DNA of 46,253 bases from Thiomicrorhabdus sp. (lineage in GTDB: Bacteria; Pseudomonadota; Gammaproteobacteria; Thiomicrospirales; Thiomicrospiraceae). The notes under the pieces were generated by a model. It ran no database searches. It was not told where the DNA came from and worked only from the letters and a program-made list of their open reading frames with translations. Below, one piece after another: positions 32,942 to 44,669 of the stretch. Position 1 is the first letter of the stretch, and the number at the start of each line of letters is the position of its first letter. Both the position numbers and the translations under genes were made by a program. The stretch is from positions 16 to 46,268 of the forward strand of contig VCMI01000040.1 in the NCBI GenBank assembly GCA_006222135.1, in the 5' to 3' direction.

Positions 32942-34222
32942 ATGGTCGAACAAAATGAAAACTGCTTCCGATTAAACCACCTCGAAAATTCGTGGGACAT
33001 AGACACTTATGTTGCCAATGGTGGTTATGAAGTCTGGAAAAAAGTATTGGCAGGCGAATTAGAACCTTCTGAAATCATAGAAGAGATTAAAACATCGAAT
33101 CTTCGTGGGCGTGGTGGAGCCGGTTTCCCAACGGGCTTGAAATGGAGTTTTATGAACCGTTTTGCACCTGGTCAGAAATACATTGTCTGTAATTCTGATG
33201 AAGGTGAGCCTGGAACCTTTAAAGACAGAGATATTATTCGTTATAACCCACATGCCTTAGTTGAAGGTATGGCGATTGCCGCTTATGTTATCGGTGCTTC
33301 AGCAGGTTATAACTATATACGTGGAGAGTTCTGGGAACCTTATCAGCGTTTTAATAATGCGATTAAGCAAGCGCGTGAAGCCGGTTTTTTAGGTAAAGAT
33401 TTACTCGGCTCTGGTTTTGATTTCGATCTGTTTACTCACTTGGGTGCAGGGGCTTATATTTGTGGCGAAGAAACAGCCCTGATTGAGTCTATCGAAGGCA
33501 AGAAAGGCCAGCCACGCTTTAAACCACCATTCCCTGCAAGTTTCGGCTTGTACGGTAAGCCAACCACGGTCAATAACACTGAAACCTTAGCGTCTATTCC
33601 TATGATTTTAGCTAAAGGTGGTGATTGGTTTAATGATTTAGGTGTGAATAACGCCGGTGGAACCAAATGTTACTCAGTGTCTGGACATGTTAATAATCCA
33701 GGGAACTTAGAAGTACGAATGGGAACATCATTTAAAGATTTATTAGAACTTTCGGGCGGTATTTGGAAAGGACGTCAACTCAAGGCGGTCATTCCAGGCG
33801 GTGCATCCACTGCCATTTTACCCGCTGCAAAAGCACTTGAAATGACCATGGATTATGATTCCATTGCGAAAGCAGGTTCGTTTTTAGGCGCGGGTTCGGT
33901 GATTATTATGGATGATCAAACAGACATCGTAAAAGTCATGCAGAACCTCAGTCACTTTTATTGGGATGAGTCTTGTGGTCAATGTACTCCTTGTCGAGAG
34001 GGCACCGGTTGGTTATACCGTGTTTTGACTCGTATTGTTGAAGGTAAGGGCAAACCCGAAGATATTCAGGCACTAAAGGATGTTTCCGGAAAAATCATGG
34101 GTAATGTTATTTGTGGTTTAGGAGATGCGGCTACGCTTGGCTTGACCAGTGCGCTTGAGCACTTTGAAGATGAATTTGTTCACTATATTGAACATGGATG
34201 CAGTATTTACGATCGTAGCTAA
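32942..34222 (+). CDS. nuoF: NADH-quinone oxidoreductase subunit F
   Basis: [61 protein letters not shown]. Confidence 0.97.
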   Translation: MVEQNENCFRLNHLENSWDIDTYVANGGYEVWKKVLAGELEPSEIIEEIKTSNLRGRGGAGFPTGLKWSFMNRFAPGQKYIVCNSDEGEPGTFKDRDIIRYNPHALVEGMAIAAYVIGASAGYNYIRGEFWEPYQRFNNAIKQAREAGFLGKDLLGSGFDFDLFTHLGAGAYICGEETALIESIEGKKGQPRFKPPFPASFGLYGKPTTVNNTETLASIPMILAKGGDWFNDLGVNNAGGTKCYSVSGHVNNPGNLEVRMGTSFKDLLELSGGIWKGRQLKAVIPGGASTAILPAAKALEMTMDYDSIAKAGSFLGAGSVIIMDDQTDIVKVMQNLSHFYWDESCGQCTPCREGTGWLYRVLTRIVEGKGKPEDIQALKDVSGKIMGNVICGLGDAATLGLTSALEHFEDEFVHYIEHGCSIYDRS

Positions 34223-34261
34223 TGATTCATACCACCCAGTGTCTGGGTAGTGTGAAACATT
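34221..34261. repeat. imperfect 19-bp-arm hairpin in the nuoF-nuoG gap
   Basis: AATGATTCATACCACCCAG-TGT-CTGGGTAGTGTGAAACATT; arms pair at 16/19 positions. Confidence 0.7.
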
Positions 34262-34293
34262 AGGTTCCATCAGAAAACTTAGGTTAAAGAATT

Positions 34294-36405
34294 ATGGTAA
34301 AAATTGAGATAAACGGACAACTGGTCGAAGCTCAAGAAGGTAGCATGCTCATTGATGTGGCTGATAACGCTCAGATTCAAATTACCCGTTTTTGTTACCA
34401 CAAGAAGCTATCAATTGCGGCAAACTGCCGCATGTGCCTTGTTGAAGTTGAAGGTGCTTGGAAAGCACTACCTGCTTGTGCCACTCCTGTCACTGATGGT
34501 ATGAAGGTACATACTAAATCAGCCAAAGCCATTTCGGCACAGAAGTCTGTCATGGAATTTTTGCTGATTAACCACCCACTTGATTGTCCTATTTGTGATC
34601 AAGGTGGTGAGTGCGAACTACAAGATGTGGCTATGGATTATGGCGATGATATTTCTCGTTATACAGAAGCAAAGCGAGTTGTCAGCGATGGCGATGCTGG
34701 ACCTTTAATTAAGACAGACATGACACGTTGTATTCACTGTACTCGTTGCGTTCGTTTCGGCCAAGAAGTAGCTGGGATGATGGAACTAGGAGCGACAGGT
34801 CGTAGTGAATGGATGGAAATCGGTACTTATATTGAGAAGTCTATTACCTCTGAGATGTCCGGTAATATGATTGATTTGTGCCCAGTAGGTGCTTTAACCT
34901 CTAAGCCCTATAGATATACAGCACGTGCTTGGGAACTTAAAGCCCATAATTCGATTTCGGCTCACGATAGCATGGGTTCTCACATTATTGTCCACGCAAA
35001 AAATAATGATGTAAAACGTGTCGTGCCTCGTGAGAATGAAGCGATTAACGAAGTTTGGTTATCTGATAGAGATCGTTTCGCATATGAAGGCATTAACTCT
35101 GATACGCGTTTAACGATGCCTATGATCAAACAGAATGGATCTTGGAATGTGGTTGATTGGGAAACGGCGCTTGAATTTACCGTTGCCGGTTTGCAAAAGG
35201 TTTTAGTCAATAGTCAAGATGTCGGTGTATTAGCGTCTGCGAACTCAACGTTGGAAGAGTTACATCTACTGCAAAAAATGGCTCGCGGTGTCGGCATTGA
35301 AAATATCGATTTCCGTCATCGTCAAGTAGATTTCGCTCTCGATAAAACTGGTTTTAATCTACCAACGCTGGCACATGATATCGCAGATGTTGAAACATTA
35401 GAGACAGTATTGATTGTCGGTTCTTACTTGAGAAAGGAATTGCCGATTCTGAACCACCGTATCCGTAAAGCGTTTTTAGAGGGTGCCAAAATTGCTGTCG
35501 TCAATCCAGTTAAGTTCGATTTTAACTATAAGATAACAGAGCCGAGTATCGAACCAGGAATGGTCTTTAACCTTGCTGGTATCGCTAAAGCGGTTCTTGA
35601 CAGCGCCGGCAAAAGTGACCAGGCCTGGTTGAATTCAATTCAACCGACTGATGAGCATATTGCAATTGCAACAATGCTTGTGGAGGCTAAAAAATCTAGC
35701 ATTATGTTAGGTCAGATCAGCCAAATGCATGAAGACTATACTGTTCTGCAAAAATTGGCTAGTATCATTGCTGAAAACAGCTCAACCACGCTCAATATTC
35801 TACCGTTAGCCGCGAATGAAGTCGGGGCTCACTTAGTTAACTTCCTACCTAAATCAGGTAAGAACAGTTCTCAAATGGTGAATGATGGCTTAAAAGCCTT
35901 TATTAATATGAATATTGAAGCTGAAGCCGATTTTACAGATGCTGATGCGGCCGTTAACGCGATGAAGAATGCCGAATTTGTGGTTAATTTAACGGCATTC
36001 GACAGCGATTTACAGCGTGAATATGCAGATGTCATGCTCCCCATCGCAACCTTTGCTGAAACGGCTGGAACTTACGTTAATGCCAATGGCATAAAGCAAT
36101 CATTCAAAATGTCTGTAGAACCACAAGGCGACGCGAAAGCCGCTTGGAAGGTAATGCGTGTTTTGGGTAATATGTTTGATATTGCTGGTTTTGATTACGT
36201 CCATACTAATGACGTGTTACGTGAAGTTCTAGACAATACCGCTGATAAGGTAGATTTTTCGGCTGTCATTAGCCAATTACCAACGGCTAACAACGACTCT
36301 AAAGTACAGATAGTGTCGCCGTATCAAGTGGATGCAGTTGTTAGAAGATCACCTTCATTACAAGCCACACCAGATGCTGATTCAGCCACTATGGGAAGAG
36401 GATAA
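34294..36405 (+). CDS. nuoG: NADH-quinone oxidoreductase subunit G
   Basis: N-terminal CYH..., [42 protein letters not shown]; long molybdopterin-type C-terminal region. Confidence 0.96.
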   Translation: MVKIEINGQLVEAQEGSMLIDVADNAQIQITRFCYHKKLSIAANCRMCLVEVEGAWKALPACATPVTDGMKVHTKSAKAISAQKSVMEFLLINHPLDCPICDQGGECELQDVAMDYGDDISRYTEAKRVVSDGDAGPLIKTDMTRCIHCTRCVRFGQEVAGMMELGATGRSEWMEIGTYIEKSITSEMSGNMIDLCPVGALTSKPYRYTARAWELKAHNSISAHDSMGSHIIVHAKNNDVKRVVPRENEAINEVWLSDRDRFAYEGINSDTRLTMPMIKQNGSWNVVDWETALEFTVAGLQKVLVNSQDVGVLASANSTLEELHLLQKMARGVGIENIDFRHRQVDFALDKTGFNLPTLAHDIADVETLETVLIVGSYLRKELPILNHRIRKAFLEGAKIAVVNPVKFDFNYKITEPSIEPGMVFNLAGIAKAVLDSAGKSDQAWLNSIQPTDEHIAIATMLVEAKKSSIMLGQISQMHEDYTVLQKLASIIAENSSTTLNILPLAANEVGAHLVNFLPKSGKNSSQMVNDGLKAFINMNIEAEADFTDADAAVNAMKNAEFVVNLTAFDSDLQREYADVMLPIATFAETAGTYVNANGIKQSFKMSVEPQGDAKAAWKVMRVLGNMFDIAGFDYVHTNDVLREVLDNTADKVDFSAVISQLPTANNDSKVQIVSPYQVDAVVRRSPSLQATPDADSATMGRG

Positions 36406-36410
36406 TACGG

Positions 36411-37472
36411 ATGTTTGAGACTCTCCAAGCTTTTTTATCAACCTTCCTATTCGAATGGTTGGCTATTCTAATGACTTTAGTCATTCAGGCAGTTGCTGTC
36501 GTGCTACCCATTATGTTGGTAGTTGCATGGTTGACCTATGCTGAACGTAAAGTGATTGGTTATATGCAGGCTCGTATGGGGCCCAACCGAGTAGGTTATT
36601 TTGGTTTAATGCAACCGATTGCGGATGCCATTAAATTAATGAATAAAGAGATCATCTTTCCGGATCAGGCCAATAAATTCCTATTTATCATTGCGCCTGT
36701 CTTAGCAATTGCTCCAGCCGTTGCGGCTTGGGCGGTGATTCCTTTTGCCGATGGCATGGTGGTAACCGATCTCAATGCGGGTGTTCTATACATCTTGGCC
36801 GTTTCATCGATATTGGTTTATGGCGTCATTATTGCGGGTTGGGCTTCTAACTCTAAGTATGCTTTTTTAGGTGCGATGCGTGGTGCTGCTCAGAAGATTT
36901 CATATGAAATTGCGATGGGTTTTGCACTGGTAACCGTATTAATGATTGCCGGCAGTATGAACCTCACTGAAATCGTCAAGGGTCAACAGGGCGGTATTTT
37001 TAATTGGTATTTATTACCATTGTTACCGATGTTTTTTGTCTACTTTATCTCTGGTTTAGCTGAAACGAACCGTACACCCTTTGATGTCGTTGAAGGGGAG
37101 GCTGAGATTGTTGCTGGTTTCCACGTTGATTACTCAGGTATGACATTCGGTATTTTCATGCTGGCTGAATACGCCATGATGATTCTAATCTCATTTATGA
37201 CCTCCATTATGTTTCTAGGAGGATGGTTATCGCCGTTTGAAGGCATTCCATATCTAGAAGCGGCTTTCGCTTGGGTGCCTCAATTAGGTTGGCTGGCTTT
37301 TAAAGTTTCTTTCTTATTATTCGTATTCATTTGGTTACGAGCGACTTTCCCAAGATACCGTTATGATCAACTAATGCGTTTGGGTTGGAAGGTACTTATT
37401 CCAGTGACAATCCTTTGGGTTTTTGTGGTCGGCGTTATGAAATACTTCGACTTCGGTCCTTGGTTTAATTAA
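36411..37472 (+). CDS. nuoH: NADH-quinone oxidoreductase subunit H
   Basis: [60 protein letters not shown]. Confidence 0.97.
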   Translation: MFETLQAFLSTFLFEWLAILMTLVIQAVAVVLPIMLVVAWLTYAERKVIGYMQARMGPNRVGYFGLMQPIADAIKLMNKEIIFPDQANKFLFIIAPVLAIAPAVAAWAVIPFADGMVVTDLNAGVLYILAVSSILVYGVIIAGWASNSKYAFLGAMRGAAQKISYEIAMGFALVTVLMIAGSMNLTEIVKGQQGGIFNWYLLPLLPMFFVYFISGLAETNRTPFDVVEGEAEIVAGFHVDYSGMTFGIFMLAEYAMMILISFMTSIMFLGGWLSPFEGIPYLEAAFAWVPQLGWLAFKVSFLLFVFIWLRATFPRYRYDQLMRLGWKVLIPVTILWVFVVGVMKYFDFGPWFN

Positions 37473-37485
37473 TTTAGAGGGTGAT

Positions 37486-37977
37486 ATGGTTAGATTTTTA
37501 AAGCATCAAATAAAAACATGGGGCCTCCTTGATTTATTCAGAGGTATGCGCGTAACCGGTAAATATTTTTTCAAAAGAAAAATTACGGTTCGCTACCCAG
37601 AAGAAAAAACACCTATTTCTCCTCGTTTCCGTGGTCACCATGCTTTACGTCGCTATGAAAATGGTGAAGAGCGATGTATCGCTTGTAAGTTGTGTGAAGC
37701 CGTTTGTCCAGCGAATGCAATTACCATTGAATCAGAGGAACGTGAAGATGGGTCACGTAGAACGACACAGTACGACATTGATATGTTCAAGTGCATCTAC
37801 TGCGGTTTCTGTGAAGAAGCTTGCCCTGTTGATGCGGTGGTAGAGACACGTGTCTTGGAATATGCCTATCTAGAACGGGGTCCTCATATTATGACGAAAG
37901 ACAAACTTTTAGAGTTTGGCGACAAACATGAAGCTCAAATCGCTGCGGATCGCGCGGTTGATGCTAAGTATCGATAA
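37486..37977 (+). CDS. nuoI: NADH-quinone oxidoreductase subunit I
   Basis: Two 4Fe-4S motifs: [12 protein letters not shown] and [12 protein letters not shown]. Confidence 0.97.
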   Translation: MVRFLKHQIKTWGLLDLFRGMRVTGKYFFKRKITVRYPEEKTPISPRFRGHHALRRYENGEERCIACKLCEAVCPANAITIESEEREDGSRRTTQYDIDMFKCIYCGFCEEACPVDAVVETRVLEYAYLERGPHIMTKDKLLEFGDKHEAQIAADRAVDAKYR

Positions 37978-37994
37978 CGGAAAGCGAACTCAAT

Positions 37995-38636
37995 ATGACA
38001 TTTGAACTATTTATCTTTTATCTATTAACGGCGATTGCCACAATTTCTGGGCTTATGATGATTACCATCAAAAATCCAGTAAAAGCGGCACTTTGGTTAA
38101 TACTCGCTTTTATTGCTACGGCCGGTGTTTGGATTATGGCTCAGGCTGAATTCCTCGGTCTGGTTTTAATACTTGTGTATGTTGGTGCTCTTATGGTGCT
38201 ATTCCTCTTTGTCGTTATGATGTTGGATATCAATATAAGTATATTAAAGGATGGCTTTACACCATACCTACCTTTAGGTGTGATGGCATCAATTGCTATT
38301 TTCTCCATGATGTATCTCGTTGTTGGTCCAGAGCATTTCGGTATCGAAGTAACGGGTGAGCCAATGAACAATGCCGCTAATTACAACAATACTAAGTCGA
38401 TTGCGATTCCGTTATATACCACTCATGTTTATGCTTTTGTATTAGCCGCTGTCTTGTTATTGCTGGGTATTGTTGCGGCTATCTCCCTAACGCTTCGTCG
38501 ACGTCCAACCACTGAAGTCTTGTATCAAAATGTCAACAAGCAAGTTAACACCTTAGCGGCTGACCGTTTCAGAATGGTCAAAATGGCCTCAGTAGTTGAA
38601 AAAGATCTCCCGAGTAAAGAAGAGGACGAAAAATGA
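37995..38636 (+). CDS. nuoJ: NADH-quinone oxidoreductase subunit J
   Basis: [53 protein letters not shown]. Confidence 0.95.
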   Translation: MTFELFIFYLLTAIATISGLMMITIKNPVKAALWLILAFIATAGVWIMAQAEFLGLVLILVYVGALMVLFLFVVMMLDINISILKDGFTPYLPLGVMASIAIFSMMYLVVGPEHFGIEVTGEPMNNAANYNNTKSIAIPLYTTHVYAFVLAAVLLLLGIVAAISLTLRRRPTTEVLYQNVNKQVNTLAADRFRMVKMASVVEKDLPSKEEDEK

Positions 38637-38938
38637 TTGCTCTTTCTGATTTCCTAATTTTTGGCGCTGTCCTATTTATGATTAGTATGGCGGGTATTTT
38701 CTTAAATAGAAAAAACGTCATTGTCTTGCTGATGTCGATTGAGTTATTGCTCTTGGCCGTTAATACGAATCTTGTCGCATTTTCTCATTACCTTAATGAT
38801 GTAACAGGCCAGATTTTCGTCTTCTTTATCCTGACAGTGGCCGCTGCTGAGGCCGCCATTGGTTTGGCGATAGTAGTTTTAGTATTCCGTAAACGTAAGA
38901 GCATCAATATTGATGATCTTAGCTCACTAAAAGGGTAG
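38633..38938 (+). CDS. nuoK: NADH-quinone oxidoreductase subunit K
   Basis: [62 protein letters not shown]. Confidence 0.97.
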   Translation: MIALSDFLIFGAVLFMISMAGIFLNRKNVIVLLMSIELLLLAVNTNLVAFSHYLNDVTGQIFVFFILTVAAAEAAIGLAIVVLVFRKRKSINIDDLSSLKG

Positions 38939-40918
38939 TTGTTAATGTTACATACGATTTTAACTTTAATCCTTGTTACTCCGCTTATAGGCGCCTTGAT
39001 TGCAGGTTTGTTTGGGCGTCAGATTGGCCGTAGTGGTGCGCATTTTGTGGCTATTATTGGTGTCGCTATTTCAACGCTCTTGTCGGCTTACATCTTCAAT
39101 ATGTTTGTCCTAAATAGCACAGAAGCTTACAACGCGAGTCTTTATACCTGGCTGGTCTCTGACGGTATTCGTTTTGAAATCGGCTTTATGATTGACCAAC
39201 TATCCGCCACCATGATGTTGGTGGTAACGTTTGTCTCATTAATGGTGCATATCTACACAGTAGGTTATATGGATCATGATGAAGATTATGATCATAATGA
39301 CCCTTACTATCAGCGCTTTTTCAGCTATATCTCATTGTTTACTTTCTCAATGCTTTCCTTGGTGATGGCGAATAACTTTCTACAACTGTTCTTTGGTTGG
39401 GAAGCCGTAGGGCTTGTTTCATATCTTTTGATTGGTTTCTATATGAAACGCGAATCAGCGATTCAGGCAAACCTAAAGGCATTCTTAGTCAACCGAGTTG
39501 GGGATTTAGGATTTATTCTTGGGATTGCAGTGATCTTCGTTTACTTCAATACTATGGACTACAATGAATTCTTCGGACAGTTAGCGGCGAATAAAGACGT
39601 TATGATTGAAGTCATTCCTGGCGTTGAATGGTCAATGATTACTTTAATGTTGATTCTGTTATTTATTGGCGCGATGGGTAAATCAGCACAAATGCCATTA
39701 CATGTTTGGCTTCCAGAATCAATGGAAGGCCCAACGCCTATTTCGGCCTTAATCCATGCCGCAACAATGGTAACAGCAGGGGTGTTCTTGATTGCACGTC
39801 TGTCTCCAGCATTCGAACTCTCGGAAACAGCCTTGAGTGTGGTGTTAATTGTCGGTGCCTTAACGGCTTTCCTAATGGGCTTGGTAGGTTTAATACAGAC
39901 AGATATCAAGCGTGTTGTTGCTTACTCTACCTTATCTCAATTGGGTTATATGATTGCTGCAATGGGGGCTTCTGCCTACGCGGCCGGTATGTTCCATGTA
40001 TTAACACATGCCTTCTTTAAAGCTTTGTTGTTCCTTGCGGCTGGTTCGGTGATTATTGCAATGCACCATAAGCAAGAGATGTCCGATATGGGTGGTCTCA
40101 AGAAGTATATGCCAATCACCTATGTCGCGATGTTAGTTGGTTCATTAGCATTGATTGGTTTCCCGGGATTCTCGGGATTCTTCTCAAAGGATAGTATCTT
40201 ACTGTCACTTAATGAAGCAGAGCGTTTCGGTTCATCATTCTCTTATGTGTTATTGATGGCAGGTGTGTTTATTACAGCATTCTATAGTTTCCGTATGTTC
40301 TTCCTAGTATTCCACGGCGAAGAAAGTGAATATGTGAAAACACATCAGATTAAAGAGTCACCATGGGTCGTCACAGTTCCATTAATCCTGTTGGCTATTC
40401 CGGCGGCACTTATGGGCTTACCAATGATAGAGCCGATGTTGAACGGTACCTATTTTGGTGATTCGATTTATGTAGAACCTGCTAATGATGTGATGCTTGC
40501 GGTCTACACAAATTACTTCCACGGTGCGATCGATTTTGTTGTCCATTCATTGCTGACGCTACCCGTTATCTTAGCGCTGTCAGGGGTATTCCTAGCATGG
40601 TTGCTCTATGTCAAACTACCGACAATGCCAGCTAAGCTAAAGAAAATGTGCCCACGTGGTTTCTACGTCCTAGACAGTGCCTATGGTTTCGATCGCTTTA
40701 ATGACATTGTCTTTGTGGATGGAACTCGCAAGTTAGGGCATTTCTTTAGCCGTGTTGTTGATACTAAAATCATTGATGTCGGCATGGTAACAAACACCTT
40801 TACGGCCGTGGCTAACTCGGCAAAAGCGTTACGTCAAACTCAGACAGGTTTCCTGTATCACTATGCGTTCGTCATGATTTTAGGCCTGCTAGTAATGCTA
40901 GTTTGGACACTTTGGTAA
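38939..40918 (+). CDS. nuoL: NADH-quinone oxidoreductase subunit L
   Basis: FFGWEAVGLVSYLLIGFY, LPESMEGPTPISALIHAATMVTAGVFLIAR. The precise start could be one of the adjacent ATGs. Confidence 0.96.
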   Translation: MLMLHTILTLILVTPLIGALIAGLFGRQIGRSGAHFVAIIGVAISTLLSAYIFNMFVLNSTEAYNASLYTWLVSDGIRFEIGFMIDQLSATMMLVVTFVSLMVHIYTVGYMDHDEDYDHNDPYYQRFFSYISLFTFSMLSLVMANNFLQLFFGWEAVGLVSYLLIGFYMKRESAIQANLKAFLVNRVGDLGFILGIAVIFVYFNTMDYNEFFGQLAANKDVMIEVIPGVEWSMITLMLILLFIGAMGKSAQMPLHVWLPESMEGPTPISALIHAATMVTAGVFLIARLSPAFELSETALSVVLIVGALTAFLMGLVGLIQTDIKRVVAYSTLSQLGYMIAAMGASAYAAGMFHVLTHAFFKALLFLAAGSVIIAMHHKQEMSDMGGLKKYMPITYVAMLVGSLALIGFPGFSGFFSKDSILLSLNEAERFGSSFSYVLLMAGVFITAFYSFRMFFLVFHGEESEYVKTHQIKESPWVVTVPLILLAIPAALMGLPMIEPMLNGTYFGDSIYVEPANDVMLAVYTNYFHGAIDFVVHSLLTLPVILALSGVFLAWLLYVKLPTMPAKLKKMCPRGFYVLDSAYGFDRFNDIVFVDGTRKLGHFFSRVVDTKIIDVGMVTNTFTAVANSAKALRQTQTGFLYHYAFVMILGLLVMLVWTLW

Positions 40919-40952
40919 TTTAAAAGAATAAGAAGATAAGGGACTGGAATTC

Positions 40953-42467
40953 ATGCTAACAAGCTTTCCTATTTTAAGTACATTGATCTGGCTGCCTATT
41001 TTGGGTGGCCTATTAGTACTGTTTGCAGGTCGTAATAACGACTCTGCTGCAAAATGGTTATCACTTATAACCGTTGGCTTAACGTTTATTCTTTCAATTC
41101 CCTTGTGGATTGGATTCGATAATTCGACGGCTTCAATGCAGTTTGTAGAACATATTGCATGGATTCCCATGTTTAACATCAACTACCATTTAGGGGTTGA
41201 TGGTCTGTCTATGCCTTTGGTATTGCTGACCACGTTTACACAAGTGTTAGTCGTTGCATCTGCTTGGGACGTGATTAAAGATCGTGTTGAACAATATATG
41301 GGTGCCTTCCTCATTATGGGTGGGATTATGGTCGGCGTGTTTGTTGCACTCGACTCAATTCTGTTTTATGTGTTCTGGGAAGCGCTATTAATTCCAATGT
41401 TTATCGTTATCGGTAAATGGGGTGGGCCACGAAGAGTTTATGCAACATTAAAATTCTTCTTGTATACCTTCTTAGGTTCGGTCTTCATGTTGGTGTCATT
41501 CCTATACATGTATTCCCAATCAGGCAGTTTCTCAATCCTTGACTTCCAAGCGATGCCTTTAGGCATGACGGCGCAGATTCTGATCTTCTTGGCATTCTTA
41601 GCGGCTTTCGCCGTTAAGATTCCAATGTTCCCTGTACATACATGGTTGCCAGATGCGCACGTTGAAGCACCGACAGCAGGTTCTGTTGTCCTGGCGGCTA
41701 TTATGTTGAAGATGGGTGGCTATGGTTTCGTTCGTTTCAGTTTGCCGATTACGCCTGATGCTTCTATGACCTTAGATTGGTTGATCATCGTCTTATCATT
41801 AATCGCTATCGTTTATATTGGTATGGTTGCGCTTGCGCAAAATGATATGAAAAAATTAGTCGCTTACTCTTCAATTTCTCATATGGGTTTTGTAACACTC
41901 GGTATGTTCTTAGTGTATGACATTGTTCAGTCGACAGGTTCAATGCAAGGGGCTCAGTTAGGTATGGAAGGGGCGATGGTTCAAATGATCTCCCATGGTT
42001 TCATCTCTGGCGCAATGTTCCTAGCGATTGGTGTACTTTACGACCGAATGCATACGCGTGAAATTTCAGCTTATAGCGGTGTGGTTAATAAAATGCCATG
42101 GTTCGTTCTGTTTGCCGTCATCTTCTCTATGGCGAATGTAGGTTTGCCGGGTACTTCTGGGTTCGTTGGTGAATTCATGGTTATCTTAAGTGCCTTTAAA
42201 GCGAACCTATGGTACGGAACCTTTGCAGCATTAACCTTGGTGATCGGTGCGGCTTATACACTCTGGATGGTGAAGCGTGTTTTCTTTGGTCCTGTGACCA
42301 ATGAGAACGTCGAACAGCTACAAGATCTAAATAAACGTGAGTTTGCCATTATGGCGACACTTGCCGTTGCGATTATTGCACTGGGTGTATTCCCAAGTCC
42401 ATTAATTGAAGTGATGCATACTTCTGTTGGACAGTTACTTGTTCAAGCAACAACTTCTAAACTTTAA
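40953..42467 (+). CDS. nuoM: NADH-quinone oxidoreductase subunit M
   Basis: YHLGVDGLSMPLVLLTTF, WEALLIPMFIVIGKWGG, HTWLPDAHVEAPTAGSVVLAAIMLKMGGYG. Confidence 0.96.
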   Translation: MLTSFPILSTLIWLPILGGLLVLFAGRNNDSAAKWLSLITVGLTFILSIPLWIGFDNSTASMQFVEHIAWIPMFNINYHLGVDGLSMPLVLLTTFTQVLVVASAWDVIKDRVEQYMGAFLIMGGIMVGVFVALDSILFYVFWEALLIPMFIVIGKWGGPRRVYATLKFFLYTFLGSVFMLVSFLYMYSQSGSFSILDFQAMPLGMTAQILIFLAFLAAFAVKIPMFPVHTWLPDAHVEAPTAGSVVLAAIMLKMGGYGFVRFSLPITPDASMTLDWLIIVLSLIAIVYIGMVALAQNDMKKLVAYSSISHMGFVTLGMFLVYDIVQSTGSMQGAQLGMEGAMVQMISHGFISGAMFLAIGVLYDRMHTREISAYSGVVNKMPWFVLFAVIFSMANVGLPGTSGFVGEFMVILSAFKANLWYGTFAALTLVIGAAYTLWMVKRVFFGPVTNENVEQLQDLNKREFAIMATLAVAIIALGVFPSPLIEVMHTSVGQLLVQATTSKL

Positions 42468-42490
42468 TACGGAATAGGTGAGTTAACAAT

Positions 42491-43936
42491 ATGAATTTTG
42501 TGATTCCAGCATTTGCACCTGCTATACCCGAGATGGCGTTATTGGCGCTAATCTCTTTTATCTTGGTTGCAGATACCTTTTGGTCAAAACGTTATAAATT
42601 TGCTACCTATTATGCGACTCAGATCAGTTTAGTCGTTGTTGGTTACCTAATATTAAGCAGCTTTACGACGACTCAAGTCATTACCTTTGATGGCAGCTTT
42701 GTACGTGATAGTTTTGCCGACATTCTTAAACTCTTTACCATAGCCATTTCAATGGGGATTTTCCTCTTTTCAAGAGAGTACTTGGTACAGCACAAGTTCT
42801 TCAGCGGCGAATATTTTGTATTAGGCTTGTTTGGTATTCTGGGCATGTTCGTTATGATCTCTGCCCACAACATGATTACCATGTACCTTGGTCTAGAAAT
42901 TATGTCACTGGCTATGATTGCTATGATTGCTTTGCGTAGAGACTCCGCGCATGCTGTTGAAGCCGCGCTTAAGTACTTTGTACTAGGTGCTTTAGCGACA
43001 GGGATGCTCTTATACGGTTTCTCGATGATTTATGGTGCAACGGGATCAATCACTTTCCCTGAAATGGCCGAGATTATCGCTTCAGGGCAAGCTGATAGTG
43101 TTGTGCTTTCATTTGGTGTTGTTTTTGTGGTGATTGGTTTAGCGTTTAAGTTAGGTGCCGTGCCATTTCACATGTGGGTGCCAGATGTTTATCACGGCGC
43201 ACCGACAGCCGTAACCTTATATATCGGTACCGCGCCAAAAATTGCTGGTTTTGCAATGTTATATCGCCTGCTTGCGGAAGGTATGCCTGGTCTGATTGAA
43301 GATTGGCAGTCGCTCATCATTATGATTTCGATCTTATCAATGGTCATCGGTTCTATTGTTGCGATTGCACAGGATAATCTTAAGCGTTTATTAGCCTATT
43401 CAGGTATTGGTCACGTCGGCTTTTTATTGCTAGGGGTCATCGCGGCTACGCCAGAAGGCTATTCAGCGGCCATGTTCTACGTGATTATCTATGCGATTAC
43501 AGGCGTTGCAGGTTTCGGAATGATTATTGCGCTCTCTAGAACAGGTAAAGAATTCGATTTAATATCAGACTTTAAAGGGCTAAACGTACGTAACCCTTGG
43601 TTAGCGATCATGATGTTGATTGTAATGTTCTCAATGGCTGGGATTCCACCGTTTGTTGGCTTCTGGGCTAAGATTGTCGTTATCGAAGAAGTGGTTAAGG
43701 CAGGGTTCACATGGCTTGCAGTTCTTGCCGTGATTATGGCCGTTATCAGCGCCTTCTATTACTTGAAGGTTGTTAAGGCTATGTATTTTGACAAGCCGGA
43801 AGATGACTCACCTTTAGAGCCTGTTAATCCAAGTTTAACTTGGGCGGTAAGCTTTACTGCAATTTTACTGGTTGTGCTTGGGTTACTACCAAGTTCATTG
43901 ATTGATCTTTGTTACCATAGTCTCAAAGCGCTCTAA
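42491..43936 (+). CDS. nuoN: NADH-quinone oxidoreductase subunit N
   Basis: YLGLEIMSLAMIAMIALRRDSAHAVEAALKYFVLGALATGMLLYGFSMIYGATG, FHMWVPDVYHGAPTAVTLYIGTAPK. Confidence 0.96.
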   Translation: MNFVIPAFAPAIPEMALLALISFILVADTFWSKRYKFATYYATQISLVVVGYLILSSFTTTQVITFDGSFVRDSFADILKLFTIAISMGIFLFSREYLVQHKFFSGEYFVLGLFGILGMFVMISAHNMITMYLGLEIMSLAMIAMIALRRDSAHAVEAALKYFVLGALATGMLLYGFSMIYGATGSITFPEMAEIIASGQADSVVLSFGVVFVVIGLAFKLGAVPFHMWVPDVYHGAPTAVTLYIGTAPKIAGFAMLYRLLAEGMPGLIEDWQSLIIMISILSMVIGSIVAIAQDNLKRLLAYSGIGHVGFLLLGVIAATPEGYSAAMFYVIIYAITGVAGFGMIIALSRTGKEFDLISDFKGLNVRNPWLAIMMLIVMFSMAGIPPFVGFWAKIVVIEEVVKAGFTWLAVLAVIMAVISAFYYLKVVKAMYFDKPEDDSPLEPVNPSLTWAVSFTAILLVVLGLLPSSLIDLCYHSLKAL

Positions 43937-43955
43937 TCAAATCGTATTCAATTAG

Positions 43956-43977
43956 AGCCCGATACCCGGGCTTTTTT
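43956..43977 (+). terminator. rho-independent terminator after nuoN
   Basis: AGCCCG-ATACC-CGGGCT followed by TTTTT. Confidence 0.75.
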
Positions 43978-43995
43978 AATTTAAGGACGTAAATC

Positions 43996-44316
43996 ATGGA
44001 ATTAAATCAAGCCGTTTGGCTGTTACTAGTGACAGCAATCGTTTTAGCGAATCTCCCTTTCATACTCAGTAACCGACTATTCTTATTTATTAAGGTGTCG
44101 CACAAGTCCATTGTTGTAAACCTAATCGAATGGTTTTCCTACTTCATCCTTACGGGCTTATTTGCATATCAACTTGAAAGTAAGAGTATGGGGCACGTTT
44201 CTCCGCAAACTTGGGAGTTCTATACTATTAACTTATTCATGTTTATAATCTTCGCTTTTCCAGGGTTTATCTATCGATATAACCTAAAACAATTCTTAAA
44301 GAAAAATAAAGTATAA
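43996..44316 (+). CDS. small membrane protein, DUF2818-like, immediately downstream of nuoN
   Basis: Hydrophobic 106-aa ORF (ANLPFILSNRLFLF..., ELLTGLFAYQLE-like, WEFYTINLFMFIIFAFPGFIYRY). Confidence 0.7.
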   Translation: MELNQAVWLLLVTAIVLANLPFILSNRLFLFIKVSHKSIVVNLIEWFSYFILTGLFAYQLESKSMGHVSPQTWEFYTINLFMFIIFAFPGFIYRYNLKQFLKKNKV

Positions 44317-44332
44317 ATAAATGATATTAGGG

Positions 44333-44360
44333 TTGCTTAAATCCTATAACCCCCTATAAT
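44333..44360 (+). promoter_or_regulatory. candidate sigma70 promoter for the tRNA-fMet pair
   Basis: TTGCTT (44333-44338), 16-nt spacer, TATAAT (44355-44360), followed by ACGCCAC. Confidence 0.65.
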
Positions 44361-44406
44361 ACGCCACATCGAAACGGGAAGAACTCTCAGTTCGATTAGA
44401 AATTGT

Positions 44407-44483
<77 letters not shown>

Positions 44484-44535
44484 TCATTTCTAGAAACGAT
44501 TTTTTAGTTAAATATCGGTTCAATCTACAACTTGT

Positions 44536-44612
<77 letters not shown>

Positions 44613-44621
44613 CATTCTAAG

Positions 44622-44669
44622 AACCTGGTTTTCATACACTTTTAGTGTTTTGAAGGTCGGGTTTTTTTT
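44622..44669 (+). terminator. rho-independent terminator after the tRNA-fMet pair
   Basis: AACCTGG...TTCA..ACACTTTTAGTGT..TGAA..CGGGTT hairpin followed by T8. Confidence 0.75.
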
